64,000 nt of DNA, taken from contig JAJRPN010000037.1 of assembly GCA_024280755.1 (NCBI GenBank), positions 1 to 64,000 of the forward strand, read 5' to 3'. Within the stretch, counting starts at the first letter, position 1. Each line of letters opens with the position of its first letter. The position numbers and the translations under genes were made by a program. Source of the stretch: Planctomycetota bacterium. Lineage in GTDB: Bacteria > Planctomycetota > Phycisphaerae > Phycisphaerales > UBA1924. This document shows, one piece after another, positions 8,769 to 17,436 of the stretch. The notes under the pieces are model-generated. The model did not search any database and was not told the DNA's origin. It saw only the letters and a list, made by a program, of their open reading frames with translations.

Positions 8769-8943
8769 AGTCTTCTCTTGCCCCTCCCTGCGCCCCGCGG
8801 GGAGGTGGCTGCGGAGCAGACGGAGGGGTGTCTTTTCTTGGTCTGCATCAGCCATCAAGAAGAAAAGAAATACCGAAGACACCCCTCCGTCTCACTTCGT
8901 TCGACACCTCCCCGCGGGGCGCAGGGAGGGGCGAAGCAAGACT
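8769..8943. repeat. Long imperfect inverted repeat between convergent genes
   Basis: The arms are GC-rich: CCCCTCCCTGCGCCCCGCGG on the left is matched by the reverse complement on the right. The inner modules GCGGAGCAGACGGAGGGG and CCCCTCCGTCTCACTTCG are the same modules found inside the CTAG-bounded MITEs, but the outer ends differ: here they begin AGTCTT and no CTAG is present. It lies between a forward and a reverse gene and could also act as a bidirectional terminator. Confidence 0.7.
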
Positions 8944-8948
8944 CATAG

Positions 8949-9737
8949 CTACGCGATCATCCGCACAGATGCGATCCCCAAAATCAACGCGATGATCAGC
9001 TTAAGATGCGGCAGCTTGAGCTTGTGAGCAAGCATCGCACCAAGGTACGCCCCCACCAATGCCCCCGCCCCCATCGGCAACGCAAAGTACAACGCATCGA
9101 CCACGCTCAAACCCAAGCCGGGCAGTGTGTAGAACTTCATCGATGCGCCGACGATTGAACTGATCCACATCGCGCCCGCGCTGCCCGCGATGGCATGTCG
9201 CAATGGCAACTTCGTGAAGCTGAGTAACGGCACAAGCAGAATGCCGCCGCCGATGCCCAGATAGCCTGAGATCGTACCGACAATCAATCCCACCAAAACG
9301 ATCTTCCAAGGCGCGGGCGAAGGGTTGTCTTCTGGATAATCGGGTATTTTTTTGATGGTCGTGACAATGTTGTAGATGCAGTAGATCCAGATGAAGCCCG
9401 CGAAGGCGTAGAGCGACCATCCGCCTTTGGACCCACTCGAAAGCAACACTCCCAAAATCATTCCCCCCGCCATTGAAGGAATGAGTGATGTGAGGACATC
9501 CTTGCGGGCTGCCCCTTTTTTTGCATGCAGGATGCTCGACGAGAGCGCAACCACAACATTCACCGCCATTGCGGCAGCCATGTATATATGGTGCTCGGTG
9601 CGATCCTCGTCGTCATAGCCCCAGAACATCGCCAGCGCCGGGATCATAATGATCGATCCACCAAGCCCGGCGAGCCCGCCCACACAACCAGCAACCAGCC
9701 CAAGCAGGACACGAAGGAGGATTTGGGTGAGGTCCAT
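8949..9737 (-). CDS. TauE/SafE family anion exporter (membrane permease)
   Basis: A 262-residue polytopic membrane protein. The N-terminal LLGLVAGCVGGLAGLGGSIIMIPAL-type segment and the internal repeat LIVGTISGYLGIGGGILLVP carry the paired glycine-rich signatures of the TauE/SafE (DUF81) family, which exports sulfite, sulfoacetate and related organic anions; substrate is not inferable. About seven to eight hydrophobic stretches are visible. The start ATG at 9737 is preceded by AGGAA. A longer in-frame start at 9821 has no supporting signal and would add a non-hydrophobic leader. No sulfur-metabolism gene is adjacent. Confidence 0.85.
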   Translation of the reverse strand: MDLTQILLRVLLGLVAGCVGGLAGLGGSIIMIPALAMFWGYDDEDRTEHHIYMAAAMAVNVVVALSSSILHAKKGAARKDVLTSLIPSMAGGMILGVLLSSGSKGGWSLYAFAGFIWIYCIYNIVTTIKKIPDYPEDNPSPAPWKIVLVGLIVGTISGYLGIGGGILLVPLLSFTKLPLRHAIAGSAGAMWISSIVGASMKFYTLPGLGLSVVDALYFALPMGAGALVGAYLGAMLAHKLKLPHLKLIIALILGIASVRMIA

Positions 9738-10069
9738 ATGAGTTCCTGATTGGACGAACCGATCTACGGTCGGGTTCTGATTGGGCAGTGCGGATAATAA
9801 GCGTATCGGACGCAACAACATCGGTCAAATCTGGCTCTTCCGATTATACCGGCAACTTCAAAGACCGATAGCGAAACATCGCTCGGATTCCAAGCACGGA
9901 CATTGGATTCGGGATACACTCTGCTTCCAGAGGACAGGATGTCCACTGCGAGCCAGATGTTTGATTTGATCCATAAAAAGATCGACCCAAGCACTGTCCG
10001 CTTCGGAAGGAACCGCAAGTTGAGCAATCGCTCAGCTTATCCAATCGAAGATACGAACGAGGCTCAGAT
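9738..10069. other. Intergenic region between divergent genes
   Basis: No gene is seen in this 332-bp divergent spacer. It should hold the promoters of the TauE/SafE gene (minus) and the 3D-domain gene (plus). Small inverted repeats are present at 9932-9944 (GGACA GGA TGTCC) and near 9866-9879 (AGCGA AACA TCGCT); either could be an operator, but nothing decides this. Confidence 0.4.
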
Positions 10070-10726
10070 TTGAATACACGAACACACACAAATAAGAATA
10101 CACGAACCCGATTCATTACACAGGCACGCACCGGGCGAGTAGTTGGCGCGGAGTTCACGCTCTGGCTCTGCTTGCTTGCGATCGTCGTGACATCGGCTAT
10201 CTGGACCAAAGAACGAGGCACGCTGCCCGGGTTGGCACAGATCGAAACACCCGTACAACTTTCACCCGTCGCGCTTGAAGCAAACGCTGCTCGTGTTGAG
10301 ACCATTGAACTTGTTCCCGAAGTTGCTGATGCGGCTGTTGCCGAAGAAACTCAAGCACTCGATTCATCGACACGCTGGTTCGATGGAAAAATGATCCGTC
10401 CATCACGCGTCATCTACATGACCGTCACCGGCTACTCCCCAGACGCTCGCTCGTGTGGCAAGTTCGCCGACAACAAAACCGCGACGATGTATTCGGTCTG
10501 GACCAACGGCATGAATCTGGTCGCTGCCGATCCCACGCTGTTGCCCTACTGGTCGATGGTCTCGATCCCAGGATATGCATCTAACGACATCGTCCCCGTC
10601 CTCGATTGCGGCGGCGCCATCAAAGGCAACCGTATCGACCTGCTCTACGCAACCCACGAACTCGCCCGCCAATGGGGTGTACGATCACTCCCTGTGACCG
10701 TGTGGGAGTTTGTCGAAGAAGGATAA
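10070..10726 (+). CDS. 3D-domain protein (RlpA/MltA-like double-psi barrel), membrane-anchored
   Basis: After a short basic start, residues about 30-45 form one hydrophobic segment (WLCLLAIVVTSAIW), a signal anchor. The C-terminal ~100 residues match the 3D domain: VTGYSPDARSCGKF, NLVAADPTLLPYWSMVSIPGY, and VLDCGGAIKGNRIDLL with conserved aspartates. Such domains are found in peptidoglycan-cleaving lytic transglycosylase-like proteins, so a cell-wall or periplasmic glycan role is inferred. The start is TTG at 10070 with GAGG at 10059-10062 (7-nt spacing); no ATG occurs before residue ~108, so the noncanonical start is well supported. A small membrane protein follows 3 bp after the stop. Confidence 0.75.
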   Translation: MNTRTHTNKNTRTRFITQARTGRVVGAEFTLWLCLLAIVVTSAIWTKERGTLPGLAQIETPVQLSPVALEANAARVETIELVPEVADAAVAEETQALDSSTRWFDGKMIRPSRVIYMTVTGYSPDARSCGKFADNKTATMYSVWTNGMNLVAADPTLLPYWSMVSIPGYASNDIVPVLDCGGAIKGNRIDLLYATHELARQWGVRSLPVTVWEFVEEG

Positions 10727-10729
10727 GCT

Positions 10730-11056
10730 ATGTCACGATTCCCCGGCGGAGGTGGATTCGGGAGTTTTCGAGATGGACCTGGTAAAGGTATCGCAGAACG
10801 CTTGATTGAAACTCCATACCTCGGATATGCTTTCTTGCTCGGGCTCCTCGCGTGCTTCCTGTTTTTCCTTCTCGATCACCGCAAGTTTGTTCACCCAGTT
10901 CCCATTACGCTCTTGATATCCATGATCGTCATCGTCGTGTTTCGAAACACTCAAGGGCATGGATGGGAGTACGCACTTATCTGGATAGCAGGGTGCGTCG
11001 GCTGCCTTTCCTATGGGCTCGACCGACTCATCAGGACAGGCATCACAAGATACTGA
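10730..11056 (+). CDS. Small membrane protein of unknown function
   Basis: A 108-residue protein with a Gly-rich N-terminus (FPGGGGFGSF) and three hydrophobic stretches at about residues 32-48, 56-70 and 80-97. I do not recognise a family. It starts 3 bp after the 3D-domain gene and is preceded by AAGGA, so the two probably form an operon. A hairpin repeat that could terminate the transcript lies 20 bp downstream. Confidence 0.6.
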   Translation: MSRFPGGGGFGSFRDGPGKGIAERLIETPYLGYAFLLGLLACFLFFLLDHRKFVHPVPITLLISMIVIVVFRNTQGHGWEYALIWIAGCVGCLSYGLDRLIRTGITRY

Positions 11057-11070
11057 ATCCAATTTTCCCG

Positions 11071-11117
11071 CCGGGTGCCACGGCTTGACCGTCTTCGGCA
11101 AGCCGTGTCTTGTTCTT
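11071..11117. repeat. Dispersed hairpin repeat, copy 1 (possible bidirectional terminator)
   Basis: CACGGCTTG at 11079-11087 pairs with CAAGCCGTG at 11099-11107, with an inner CCG-TCTT-CGG stem, followed by TCTTGTTCTT. It sits between convergent genes. A near-identical copy with the same flanks (GGGTGC ... TCTT) is at 62468-62506. Confidence 0.65.
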
Positions 11118-11787
11118 ATGCCTCGATACGACTGAACACACCCTCAACGATCCGATCACACCGCTCACCAGCAAATGAGAACTGTTCTTGAAGCTCTGAG
11201 ATGGCCCGTTCTTCGATGGCATCGACGAGCTTTGCTTTGGCGCGGTGGAGCAGCACCTTGACATTGCTCTCTGTCACCCGCATGCACTCGGCGGTCTCGC
11301 GGGTGCTCAAGCCTTCGACAAGGCGGAGCATGATGACGGTTCGATGGGTCGCCGAGAGTTTGTCGTATGCGTGGGTGATCATCTCGCGAGCCTCCGTTTT
11401 GTAGAGCGTGTTCTCGACAGGACTCTGTATAGTTTGGATTGATTGGTCGAGTGTGTTGGAATCGCTCAGGAATGCTCGCTTGCGTTTGCTTCGGCTCCGC
11501 AAAGCCTCGTGATAGGCGATCCGGGTTATCCATGTTGCAAAGGTTGATCGCCCTTCAAACTTGGACAATGCCCCATAGGCGCGAACGAATGCTTCTTGGA
11601 CAACCTCCTCGGCTTCGTTATCATCGTTCACGACCGCGCGGGCGAGCCGATAGAGCCTTTGGTTATGACGACGCATCAACAACTCAAACGCCGAGGTGTT
11701 TCCTTCGAGCACATCGGCGACAACCTGCTCATCAGAGCAAGCGGGAACCCCAATAACTTCACGATGGTTTTCACAATGCTTTTCCAC
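11116..11787 (-). CDS. RNA polymerase ECF-type sigma factor
   Basis: A 223-residue sigma-70-family factor. Region 2 is seen in FELLMRRHNQRLYRLARAV ... EAEEVVQEAFVRAY ... FATWITRIAYHEALR, and region 4 in LSATHRTVIMLRLVEGLSTRETAECM and VTESNVKVLLHRAKAKL. It should direct RNA polymerase to a stress- or signal-specific promoter set. The start is set at GTG 11787 because AGGAG lies 11 bases upstream and because the open frame beyond it lacks sigma-like sequence; an ATG at 11925 is the alternative. No anti-sigma gene is adjacent, and the target set is unknown. A MITE-like element lies just upstream. Confidence 0.85.
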   Translation of the reverse strand: MEKHCENHREVIGVPACSDEQVVADVLEGNTSAFELLMRRHNQRLYRLARAVVNDDNEAEEVVQEAFVRAYGALSKFEGRSTFATWITRIAYHEALRSRSKRKRAFLSDSNTLDQSIQTIQSPVENTLYKTEAREMITHAYDKLSATHRTVIMLRLVEGLSTRETAECMRVTESNVKVLLHRAKAKLVDAIEERAISELQEQFSFAGERCDRIVEGVFSRIEA

Positions 11788-11940
11788 TGATCTGGTGTCT
11801 CCTGCTTTGGGTTGATTCAAGCCCTGCGTATTGTAGCGTAAAAATCGATTTCTGATATTCCCCCTCGCCGACCGCGATCGGGACAAGCCCGGCGCACGGC
11901 TGATGAGGAATATAGAGGCTAGCAAAGCTCGGTATTCGTT

Positions 11941-12194
11941 CTAGGCCGTATCTGACAGCTTATTCCCCACACAAGGACGCTCTCTTTTCGCCTCCCCCAG
12001 GCTTAGGGGGGAGGTGGCTGCGCAGCAGACGGAGGGGGTCTTGAAGAAGGCAATGGGCAATGGGGAATAGGGAATGGGGAATGGGGAAGAGAAGAAAGAG
12101 AAGACCCCCTCCGCCTCACTTCGATCGGCACCTCCCCCGGAAGCCCGGGGGAGGCGAAAAATCAAAAAAACATGAGCCGTCAGACACCGCCTAG
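11941..12194. mobile_element. MITE-like element, copy 2
   Basis: A 254-bp element bounded by CTAG at 11941-11944 and 12191-12194. The right end reads (reverse complement) CTAGGCGGTGTCTGACGGCT; the left end is a diverged match. The interior has the CTCCCCC palindromes, CTGCGCAGCAGACGGAGGGG, and a degenerate GGGGAAT/GGCAATG tract. Its orientation is opposite to copy 3. The right CTAG provides the TAG stop codon of the minus-strand gene ending at 12191. Confidence 0.8.
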
Positions 12195-13048
12195 CACGAG
12201 CAGCCACACGCAGGAGCCGCATTCATCCAGCTATAGAGCGTGTCGGCGGCACGCTTGAGTATTTCGTTGGCATCGAGCCCGTCGCCGGTGGTTTCCCAGA
12301 GCTTTGGATATTCGTAAACGATCCAGCCTGTATAGTTCATCTTGCTCAACGCGCCGATGAAGTTCTCCAAAGGCAGCACACCCTCGCCCAGCTTGGTTGG
12401 GTTGCCATCGTTGTCAATATCACAGACTTTGATCACCTTGACATGCTCGCCGAGCAGTTTTATACCATCGAGTGGGCACTCGCCAGACTGCAACGATGCG
12501 AGTGTGTTAAACGATGCACCCAGCCATGTAGAATCGACCGCGGTGATCAGTTCGAGCAAGGCGTTGCTGCTGGCAAACGATCCTGCATTTTCGATGAGTA
12601 CACAAACATCGGTATTGCGAGCGGTCTGGGCAGCGAGCTTCAGGCGTTCGGTCACCCGACGCATGCTCCAAGTCTTGGGTTCGGCAGCAGGAAGATTATT
12701 GCCAAACACACGAACGAACTGAATGCCCGTCCGATCGGCAAGATCGACATAGGCTTTGGTATCGCCCACACCGGCTTCTTCGTTCTGGAATATCCGCCCG
12801 ACGACCGGCGGATTGATCATTTTATCGAACTTGATACTCGTCGCAAACGAGATCGGCTTGACACCCGCATCAGCAAAGATAGTTTCGATCGCTGAAGGCT
12901 CCATCCCGAATGGTTCGGATGCGATATCAACGCTCTGGTCATAGAAACTGCGAAGCTCGACCCCGAGGTATCCAAACTCGGCAGCCTTGTTGGCGGCTTC
13001 TTCGAGGGTCCATGTTGGGCAGGCGGTGGTTGAGAATGCAATCTTCAT
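12191..13048 (-). CDS. Sugar-phosphate isomerase/epimerase (TIM-barrel, AP-endonuclease-2-like)
   Basis: A 285-residue barrel protein: ELRSFYD at the second strand, ADRTGIQFVRVFGNN, VCVLIENAGSF (glutamate candidate for metal binding), LGASFNTL, EHVKVIKVCDID and WIVYEYP at successive strand ends. Such enzymes isomerise or epimerise sugars or inositols with a divalent metal; substrate is not inferable. The start at 13048 is supported by the fit of the first strand (MKIAFSTTACP) and AGGA upstream. The C-terminus ends CGCSC, and its TAG stop falls inside the CTAG end of a MITE, so the natural C-terminus may have been altered by the insertion. Confidence 0.75.
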   Translation of the reverse strand: MKIAFSTTACPTWTLEEAANKAAEFGYLGVELRSFYDQSVDIASEPFGMEPSAIETIFADAGVKPISFATSIKFDKMINPPVVGRIFQNEEAGVGDTKAYVDLADRTGIQFVRVFGNNLPAAEPKTWSMRRVTERLKLAAQTARNTDVCVLIENAGSFASSNALLELITAVDSTWLGASFNTLASLQSGECPLDGIKLLGEHVKVIKVCDIDNDGNPTKLGEGVLPLENFIGALSKMNYTGWIVYEYPKLWETTGDGLDANEILKRAADTLYSWMNAAPACGCSC

Positions 13049-13139
13049 GGTCGGGGTCCTGTTTGAAGTGAATCCGTTCAATCGGTCAGCTAAGTATATA
13101 ACCCTGCCCATACGATGTCGGCAGGATTGGCAAGATGGT

Positions 13140-14021
13140 TTATTCAGATGCAAGGTTCATTGGAAGGGTGATGGGCAGGGTGATGACAAAATCGGTCCCC
13201 TTGCCCAGTTCGGTGTGGAGTTCGAGCCGGCCATGATGGGCTTCGATAATCCGCCTGGCGGTGGGCAAGCCCAACCCCGTGCCTCCAGATTTGGTCGTGA
13301 AGTAGGGATGAAATATTCTCGCTCGTGTCTCATCGTTGATGCCTGGCCCGGTATCGATCACATGGATCTGGACCATCTGCCCATCGTGCTCGTCGACGAT
13401 CTGTTCCACACGAATAATAAGTTCACCATCGAGCGAATCAGTCCCTTCGATCGCATGGAGGGCATTGAGCATCAGGTTGAGCAGGGCTTGCTTGAGATGA
13501 TCAGCATCGACAGGTGCTCTCGGATTCTGGCTATCTATCTCGATACGCAATCGAACATTGGCACCATCCGCCATCGGCGAGAAAAAATCGGCGAGTTCTT
13601 CGACGACCGTATTGACCGACTGTTCTTTGATGCTCAAACGAAGCTCGCCGGCATATTCGAGGAAGTCTTCGAGGATCCCACGCAAGCGTTCGGTCTCTCG
13701 CCCGAGGGCATCGATCCGACGCACCAACCTTGATCGATCTTGCTCGTCGATCGACAGGTCTTCGATGGCTTCAGACAAAAGCTGGGCGTTGAGCCCGATG
13801 GTTGAGAGCGGGTTTTTGATTTCATGGGCGAGCCCGCCGGTCATCGAACCGATCTCTGCGAGATGCTCGGCTGCCTGGGCACGCTTGCGAGCGTTATGCT
13901 CGCGAGCAATCGAAACACGCACACGCCGAGCCGCGAGCAGATAGGCGATGCTGCTACCAACAACCAAACCGGCAACGAGCGCTATCCCCACCCAAACCAT
14001 CTGCACAAGTACACGCTCCAC
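13140..14021 (-). CDS. Sensor histidine kinase (orphan)
   Basis: A 293-residue kinase with one N-terminal membrane helix (about residues 9-31) and almost no periplasmic sensor region. The HisKA box is GGLAHEIKNPLSTIG, with the phosphorylated His in AHEIKNP. The ATP-binding part shows the N box (LLNLMLNALHAI), G1 (DTGPGIND), F box (IFHPYFTTK) and G2 (GTGLGLPTARRIIEAHHG). No response regulator is adjacent. The start is uncertain: GTG at 14021, GTG at 14006 or ATG at 14000 all keep the helix. A cluster of ACTGGT-type repeats lies directly upstream at 14031-14065. Confidence 0.88.
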   Translation of the reverse strand: MERVLVQMVWVGIALVAGLVVGSSIAYLLAARRVRVSIAREHNARKRAQAAEHLAEIGSMTGGLAHEIKNPLSTIGLNAQLLSEAIEDLSIDEQDRSRLVRRIDALGRETERLRGILEDFLEYAGELRLSIKEQSVNTVVEELADFFSPMADGANVRLRIEIDSQNPRAPVDADHLKQALLNLMLNALHAIEGTDSLDGELIIRVEQIVDEHDGQMVQIHVIDTGPGINDETRARIFHPYFTTKSGGTGLGLPTARRIIEAHHGRLELHTELGKGTDFVITLPITLPMNLASE

Positions 14022-14030
14022 AAATCAATT

Positions 14031-14065
14031 ACTGGTCTAACACCAGTTACTGGCAACCACTGGTC
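14031..14065. promoter_or_regulatory. Cluster of ACTGGT/ACCAGT repeats upstream of the histidine kinase
   Basis: ACTGGT (14031-14036) and ACCAGT (14042-14047) form an inverted repeat, followed by ACTGGC (14049-14054) and CACTGGT (14059-14065). Four half-sites within 35 bp next to the kinase start suggest a transcription-factor site. The factor is unknown. Confidence 0.4.
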
Positions 14066-14216
14066 TTTTCCCCGGCATCGACATCAGCAAACGCTGACAC
14101 TCATCCAAGTCCCCATCCGGCGCGAGAAAAATACCACATGTATTCTATGAAACGAATCGGTACAAATCCAATCAATGGCTGCGCATTGAGTGCCAGTCGC
14201 TTAAACAGAGAACTGT

Positions 14217-14552
14217 TTATCGCCTAGGCGTACGCGAATAGGTCCTTCTTGGGATCACCACTTCTGGCGATCCTTCTTCTTGGGCCTCTTCTTCTGCGAG
14301 GGCGTGGACCTTGGTTGCTCGCCAGCCTTTATCGTTTTCCTCAGCGTCATAGCAAACCGCTACGCCATCTTTGAGGACACGGAACCCATCGCCATCGATG
14401 ACCGTGAAGTGGACAAAGATATCTTGCTCTTCTGGTCCAACGATAAACCCGAATCCTTTTCGAGGATCGAACCATTTCACGGTTCCATGTTCATCTTTGA
14501 GATGGTTTAATGCAGTGCCTTCATCTTGTTTCATATCGTCCGTCATATCCAT
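14217..14552 (-). CDS. Cold-shock domain protein
   Basis: A 111-residue single CSD protein. HGTVKWFDPRKGFGFIV contains RNP1 (KGFGFI), and DIFVHFTVI is RNP2; together they form the single-stranded nucleic-acid surface of an OB fold. CspA-type proteins are about 67-70 residues; here there is a 20-residue acidic N-terminal extension and a 25-residue C-terminal tail rich in Glu, then Arg. It should bind RNA or ssDNA in the cytosol. The start at 14552 has a G-rich sequence just upstream; the ATG two codons later (14546) is equally possible. Confidence 0.9.
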   Translation of the reverse strand: MDMTDDMKQDEGTALNHLKDEHGTVKWFDPRKGFGFIVGPEEQDIFVHFTVIDGDGFRVLKDGVAVCYDAEENDKGWRATKVHALAEEEAQEEGSPEVVIPRRTYSRTPRR

Positions 14553-14895
14553 ACCCCCGGGCGAACCCGGCCTTTCCGCAAACTCTCAGCAACAACGCCC
14601 TTGCAGGAAGTAAAGAGCGAGCCCTTCACCCAACGAAACACGATACCCCACCGTGTGTTCGTCCGATCTGAGTCATCCAAATTCGATCGACTGATCGAGT
14701 CCCCTGGATGGCTGATGGTTTTTAACGAGCAAGCACAACAGAAGAACTTGCTCAGACCGCCCACGAGACCTCGGCGAATCATGGTTCCAGCATACCAGAA
14801 AATACTCGCGCGTCAAATAGCCCAGCATGAACAAATGTCACACTGGGCTATATATTTTCAATTCAACAGATTATTTAGCCTTCTAACGGCCAAAT
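14553..14895. other. Intergenic region between pnp and the cold-shock gene
   Basis: No gene is visible in this 343-bp stretch. It contains the terminator of pnp at 14817-14851 and presumably the promoter and leader of the cold-shock gene, which is transcribed in the same direction. Confidence 0.5.
14817..14851 (-). terminator. Probable intrinsic terminator of pnp
   Basis: ATAGCCCAG at 14817-14825 pairs perfectly with CTGGGCTAT at 14843-14851 (9 bp, 17-nt loop). Read on the minus strand it is followed by a short, weak U-tract. Confidence 0.65.
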
Positions 14896-17172
14896 TTACT
14901 CGGCTGAAGCCTTTTCGCCGCGTTGGCGAGGTTTTCCACCACGACGGCGGCGAGGCTTATCTTCGCCCTCATTTTCGCCATCACGGTCGCTATCGCCTCT
15001 TCCTTCGCCCCGTGGTTTCTCTTCAAAGTTCGGGTCGGCACGCTTGATCGAGAGCTTGATACGCCCCTGATCATCAACCATCATGACCTTCACCTTGACG
15101 ATATCGCCCAAGGAGACGACATCATGGACATTATCCACAAAGCCATCAGCCAGTTCCGAAATATGACACATGCCATCGGTGCCCGGTGCGATCTCGATGA
15201 ATGCGCCGAAGTCTTTGACCGAGACAACCTTACCCTCATAAACGGTGCCCGGACGGACATCTTCACAGAGTGCAGCAATCTCAGCTTCGGCGTTTTCGAC
15301 ATTCTCGCGGTTGGTCGAGGAGACCATCACGGTGCCGTCATCTTCGACATCGACATTGACGGAGTACTTATCCTGCAACGCACGGATGGTCTTGCCACCC
15401 GGGCCGATGAGCTTGCCGATTTTTTCGACTTCGATCTTGAGCTGGATCATCATTGGAGCATACTTGGAGGTTGTATCGCGTGGTTCTGCAATGACTTCTT
15501 CCATTGCTTCGATGATTTCGATTCGGCCGATGAGTGCCTGCTCGAAGATTTCTTCGACCTGGCTGAGGACCAAGCCACGAGCCTTGAGGTCAAGCTGGAT
15601 GCCGGTGATGCCGTCACGGGTGCCCGAGACCTTGAAGTCCATGTCGCCGAAGAAGTCTTCTTCGCCGATGATGTCGGTAACGAATACTTCGCTTCCGCCC
15701 TTTTCATCGGTGAAGCGACCAACGGAGATGCCCGCACAGGTGTTGGTGATGGGAACCCCAGCGTCCATGAGTGCGATACACCCGCCACAGACTGAAGCCA
15801 TCGACGATGAGCCGTTGGATTCGGTGATGTCTGAAACGAGGCGAATGGTGTATGGAAAGTCTTCAGCCGATGGGAGGATGCCCATCAGTGAGCGTTCTGC
15901 CAATGCACCATGACCGATTTCGCGTCGGCCAGGGCCCATGATGCGACCGGCTTCGCCGACACAGAATGGAGGGAAGTTGTAATGGAGGTAGAACTTCTTG
16001 GAGTATTCTGGCATCAAGCCATCAACAACTTGCTCGTCGCGACCAGTACCCAGGGTGGTGGTGACCAATGACTGGGTCTCACCGCGCTGGAAGAGCGCTG
16101 AGCCGTGGGTTCTTGCGAACTTGCCGACTTCCATGTACAGCGGGCGGATTTCTTTGAAACCACGCCCGTCGGCACGCATGCCCTTTTCGACGATCAGCTT
16201 GCGGGTGATCTTCTTTTCGAGCTTACGGAATGCCTCGTTAGCTTGGCCCTTACGCTTTTTGGACGCTTCGAACTCGCCTGGGGTGCCGCTGTCGTTAACT
16301 CCGAAGTGATCCGCGAGCATCTTGGCTTTGATCTCGCCAACCTTGGTTGAGCGTTCGGTCTTTGCCTTGATCTGACGGGCTTTGGTCAGGTCTTTTTCAG
16401 CGTGCTTGGTGACTTCCTTCATGACATCATCTGGGATGAGGTTCATGTGATCGCCCAGGCGTGTTTCCTTGCCGACCTTGGCAACGAGTTCGTCGATGAG
16501 ATCGAGGATTGGGGTGATCCCTTCTTCGATACCGAACTCGATCGCTTCGAGGATCTCTTCGTCTGGAACTTCAGCAGCTCCGACTTCGATCATATTAATG
16601 CCATCGCGGTGACCCGAGAGGACCATATCCATATCGGAGTATTCGAGTTGGGCATTGGTTGGGTTGATGATGTGGACGACGCCGTCATCGGTGAAGATAC
16701 GAGCAACGCGAACGGTTGCCAGCGGGCCTGCGAATGGTGCGTCGGAGATCGAGAGCACGGTCGCAGCTGCGGTGCCTGCGATCACATCTGCATCGTTCTC
16801 GCCGTCGTGGGACATGACCCAGCACTGCATCTGGATTTCTTCGATGAAGCCGTCAGGGAACATTGGGCGGATCGGGCGATCGATCATCCTCATGGTGAGG
16901 ATTTCTTTTTCTGATGGTGCGCCTTCACGCTTGCGGAACCCGCCGGGGAACTTGCCGCCCGCGGAGAGTTTTTCGCGGTAGTCGACCTGCATTGGGAAGA
17001 AGTCAAGACCCGGGCGTGGTGCTGCGCGTGAGAGCGAAGCCGCGACGACTGTTTCGCCGTGGGATACAAGGACATGCCCGTGCGCGAGCTTTGCGATCTG
17101 TCCGGTTTCCATGCGCATCATGCGCCCGCCGATCATTTTTTCAACGATGGTTGGTGTGTTTGAGTCTGCCAT
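14896..17172 (-). CDS. pnp: Polyribonucleotide nucleotidyltransferase (PNPase)
   Basis: Phosphorolytic 3'-to-5' exoribonuclease of the RNA degradosome. The order is standard: RNase PH domain 1 (from about residue 12; FFPMQVDYREKLSAGGKFPGG), helical domain, RNase PH domain 2 (FQRGETQSLVTTTLGT ... SNGSSSMASVCGG, then MDFKVSGTRDGITGIQLD with catalytic aspartates), KH domain (GKLIGPGGKTIRAL, about residue 590) and S1 domain (GTVYEGKVVSVKDFGAFIEI). At 758 residues it exceeds the usual ~700 because of a charged Arg/Lys/Glu/Gly-rich tail. It lies downstream of rpsO in the same direction, the arrangement conserved in many bacteria, although an intrinsic terminator separates the two. Confidence 0.97.
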   Translation of the reverse strand: MADSNTPTIVEKMIGGRMMRMETGQIAKLAHGHVLVSHGETVVAASLSRAAPRPGLDFFPMQVDYREKLSAGGKFPGGFRKREGAPSEKEILTMRMIDRPIRPMFPDGFIEEIQMQCWVMSHDGENDADVIAGTAAATVLSISDAPFAGPLATVRVARIFTDDGVVHIINPTNAQLEYSDMDMVLSGHRDGINMIEVGAAEVPDEEILEAIEFGIEEGITPILDLIDELVAKVGKETRLGDHMNLIPDDVMKEVTKHAEKDLTKARQIKAKTERSTKVGEIKAKMLADHFGVNDSGTPGEFEASKKRKGQANEAFRKLEKKITRKLIVEKGMRADGRGFKEIRPLYMEVGKFARTHGSALFQRGETQSLVTTTLGTGRDEQVVDGLMPEYSKKFYLHYNFPPFCVGEAGRIMGPGRREIGHGALAERSLMGILPSAEDFPYTIRLVSDITESNGSSSMASVCGGCIALMDAGVPITNTCAGISVGRFTDEKGGSEVFVTDIIGEEDFFGDMDFKVSGTRDGITGIQLDLKARGLVLSQVEEIFEQALIGRIEIIEAMEEVIAEPRDTTSKYAPMMIQLKIEVEKIGKLIGPGGKTIRALQDKYSVNVDVEDDGTVMVSSTNRENVENAEAEIAALCEDVRPGTVYEGKVVSVKDFGAFIEIAPGTDGMCHISELADGFVDNVHDVVSLGDIVKVKVMMVDDQGRIKLSIKRADPNFEEKPRGEGRGDSDRDGENEGEDKPRRRRGGKPRQRGEKASAE

Positions 17173-17291
17173 TTTTCTATGCCTTCCAATATAAGAGCGA
17201 TATCGTTTTTAATATCGTTCACGAGTGCGAGGTACTCGCGAGATCCGTTGATGCATCACTGTGATGCTCACTGCGGATCGCCAACAGATTC

Positions 17292-17330
17292 GGCCCAACC
17301 TCGCGTGCGACTTGGTGTCGCGCTTGGGCC
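17292..17330 (-). promoter_or_regulatory. Stem-loop in the rpsO-pnp intergenic leader
   Basis: GGCCCAA (17292-17298) pairs with TTGGGCC (17324-17330), enclosing a second stem between GCGTGCGAC and GTCGCGC. It lies about 120 nt upstream of the pnp start. In enterobacteria a stem-loop in the pnp leader is cut by RNase III and mediates PNPase autoregulation; a similar role here is inference. Confidence 0.45.
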
Positions 17331-17395
17331 GATGGTTCTTCTACAACTGACTCTTCCAAATAAAGAGCCTTTTACATACTGTCTTTTACAACAAA

Positions 17396-17425
17396 GCCCC
17401 GCGTATCTTCTCAGACACGCGGGGC
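17396..17425 (-). terminator. Intrinsic terminator of rpsO
   Basis: GCCCCGCGT at 17396-17404 pairs perfectly with ACGCGGGGC at 17417-17425; on the minus strand a T-rich stretch (TTTGTTGT) follows. It begins 12 bp after the rpsO stop. Confidence 0.8.
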
Positions 17426-17436
17426 AATAATTCGTT

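Noticed and set aside
14923..15795. 290-residue plus-strand ORF opposite pnp
   Set aside because: Asp/Phe/Leu-rich antisense translation of PNPase; no independent support.
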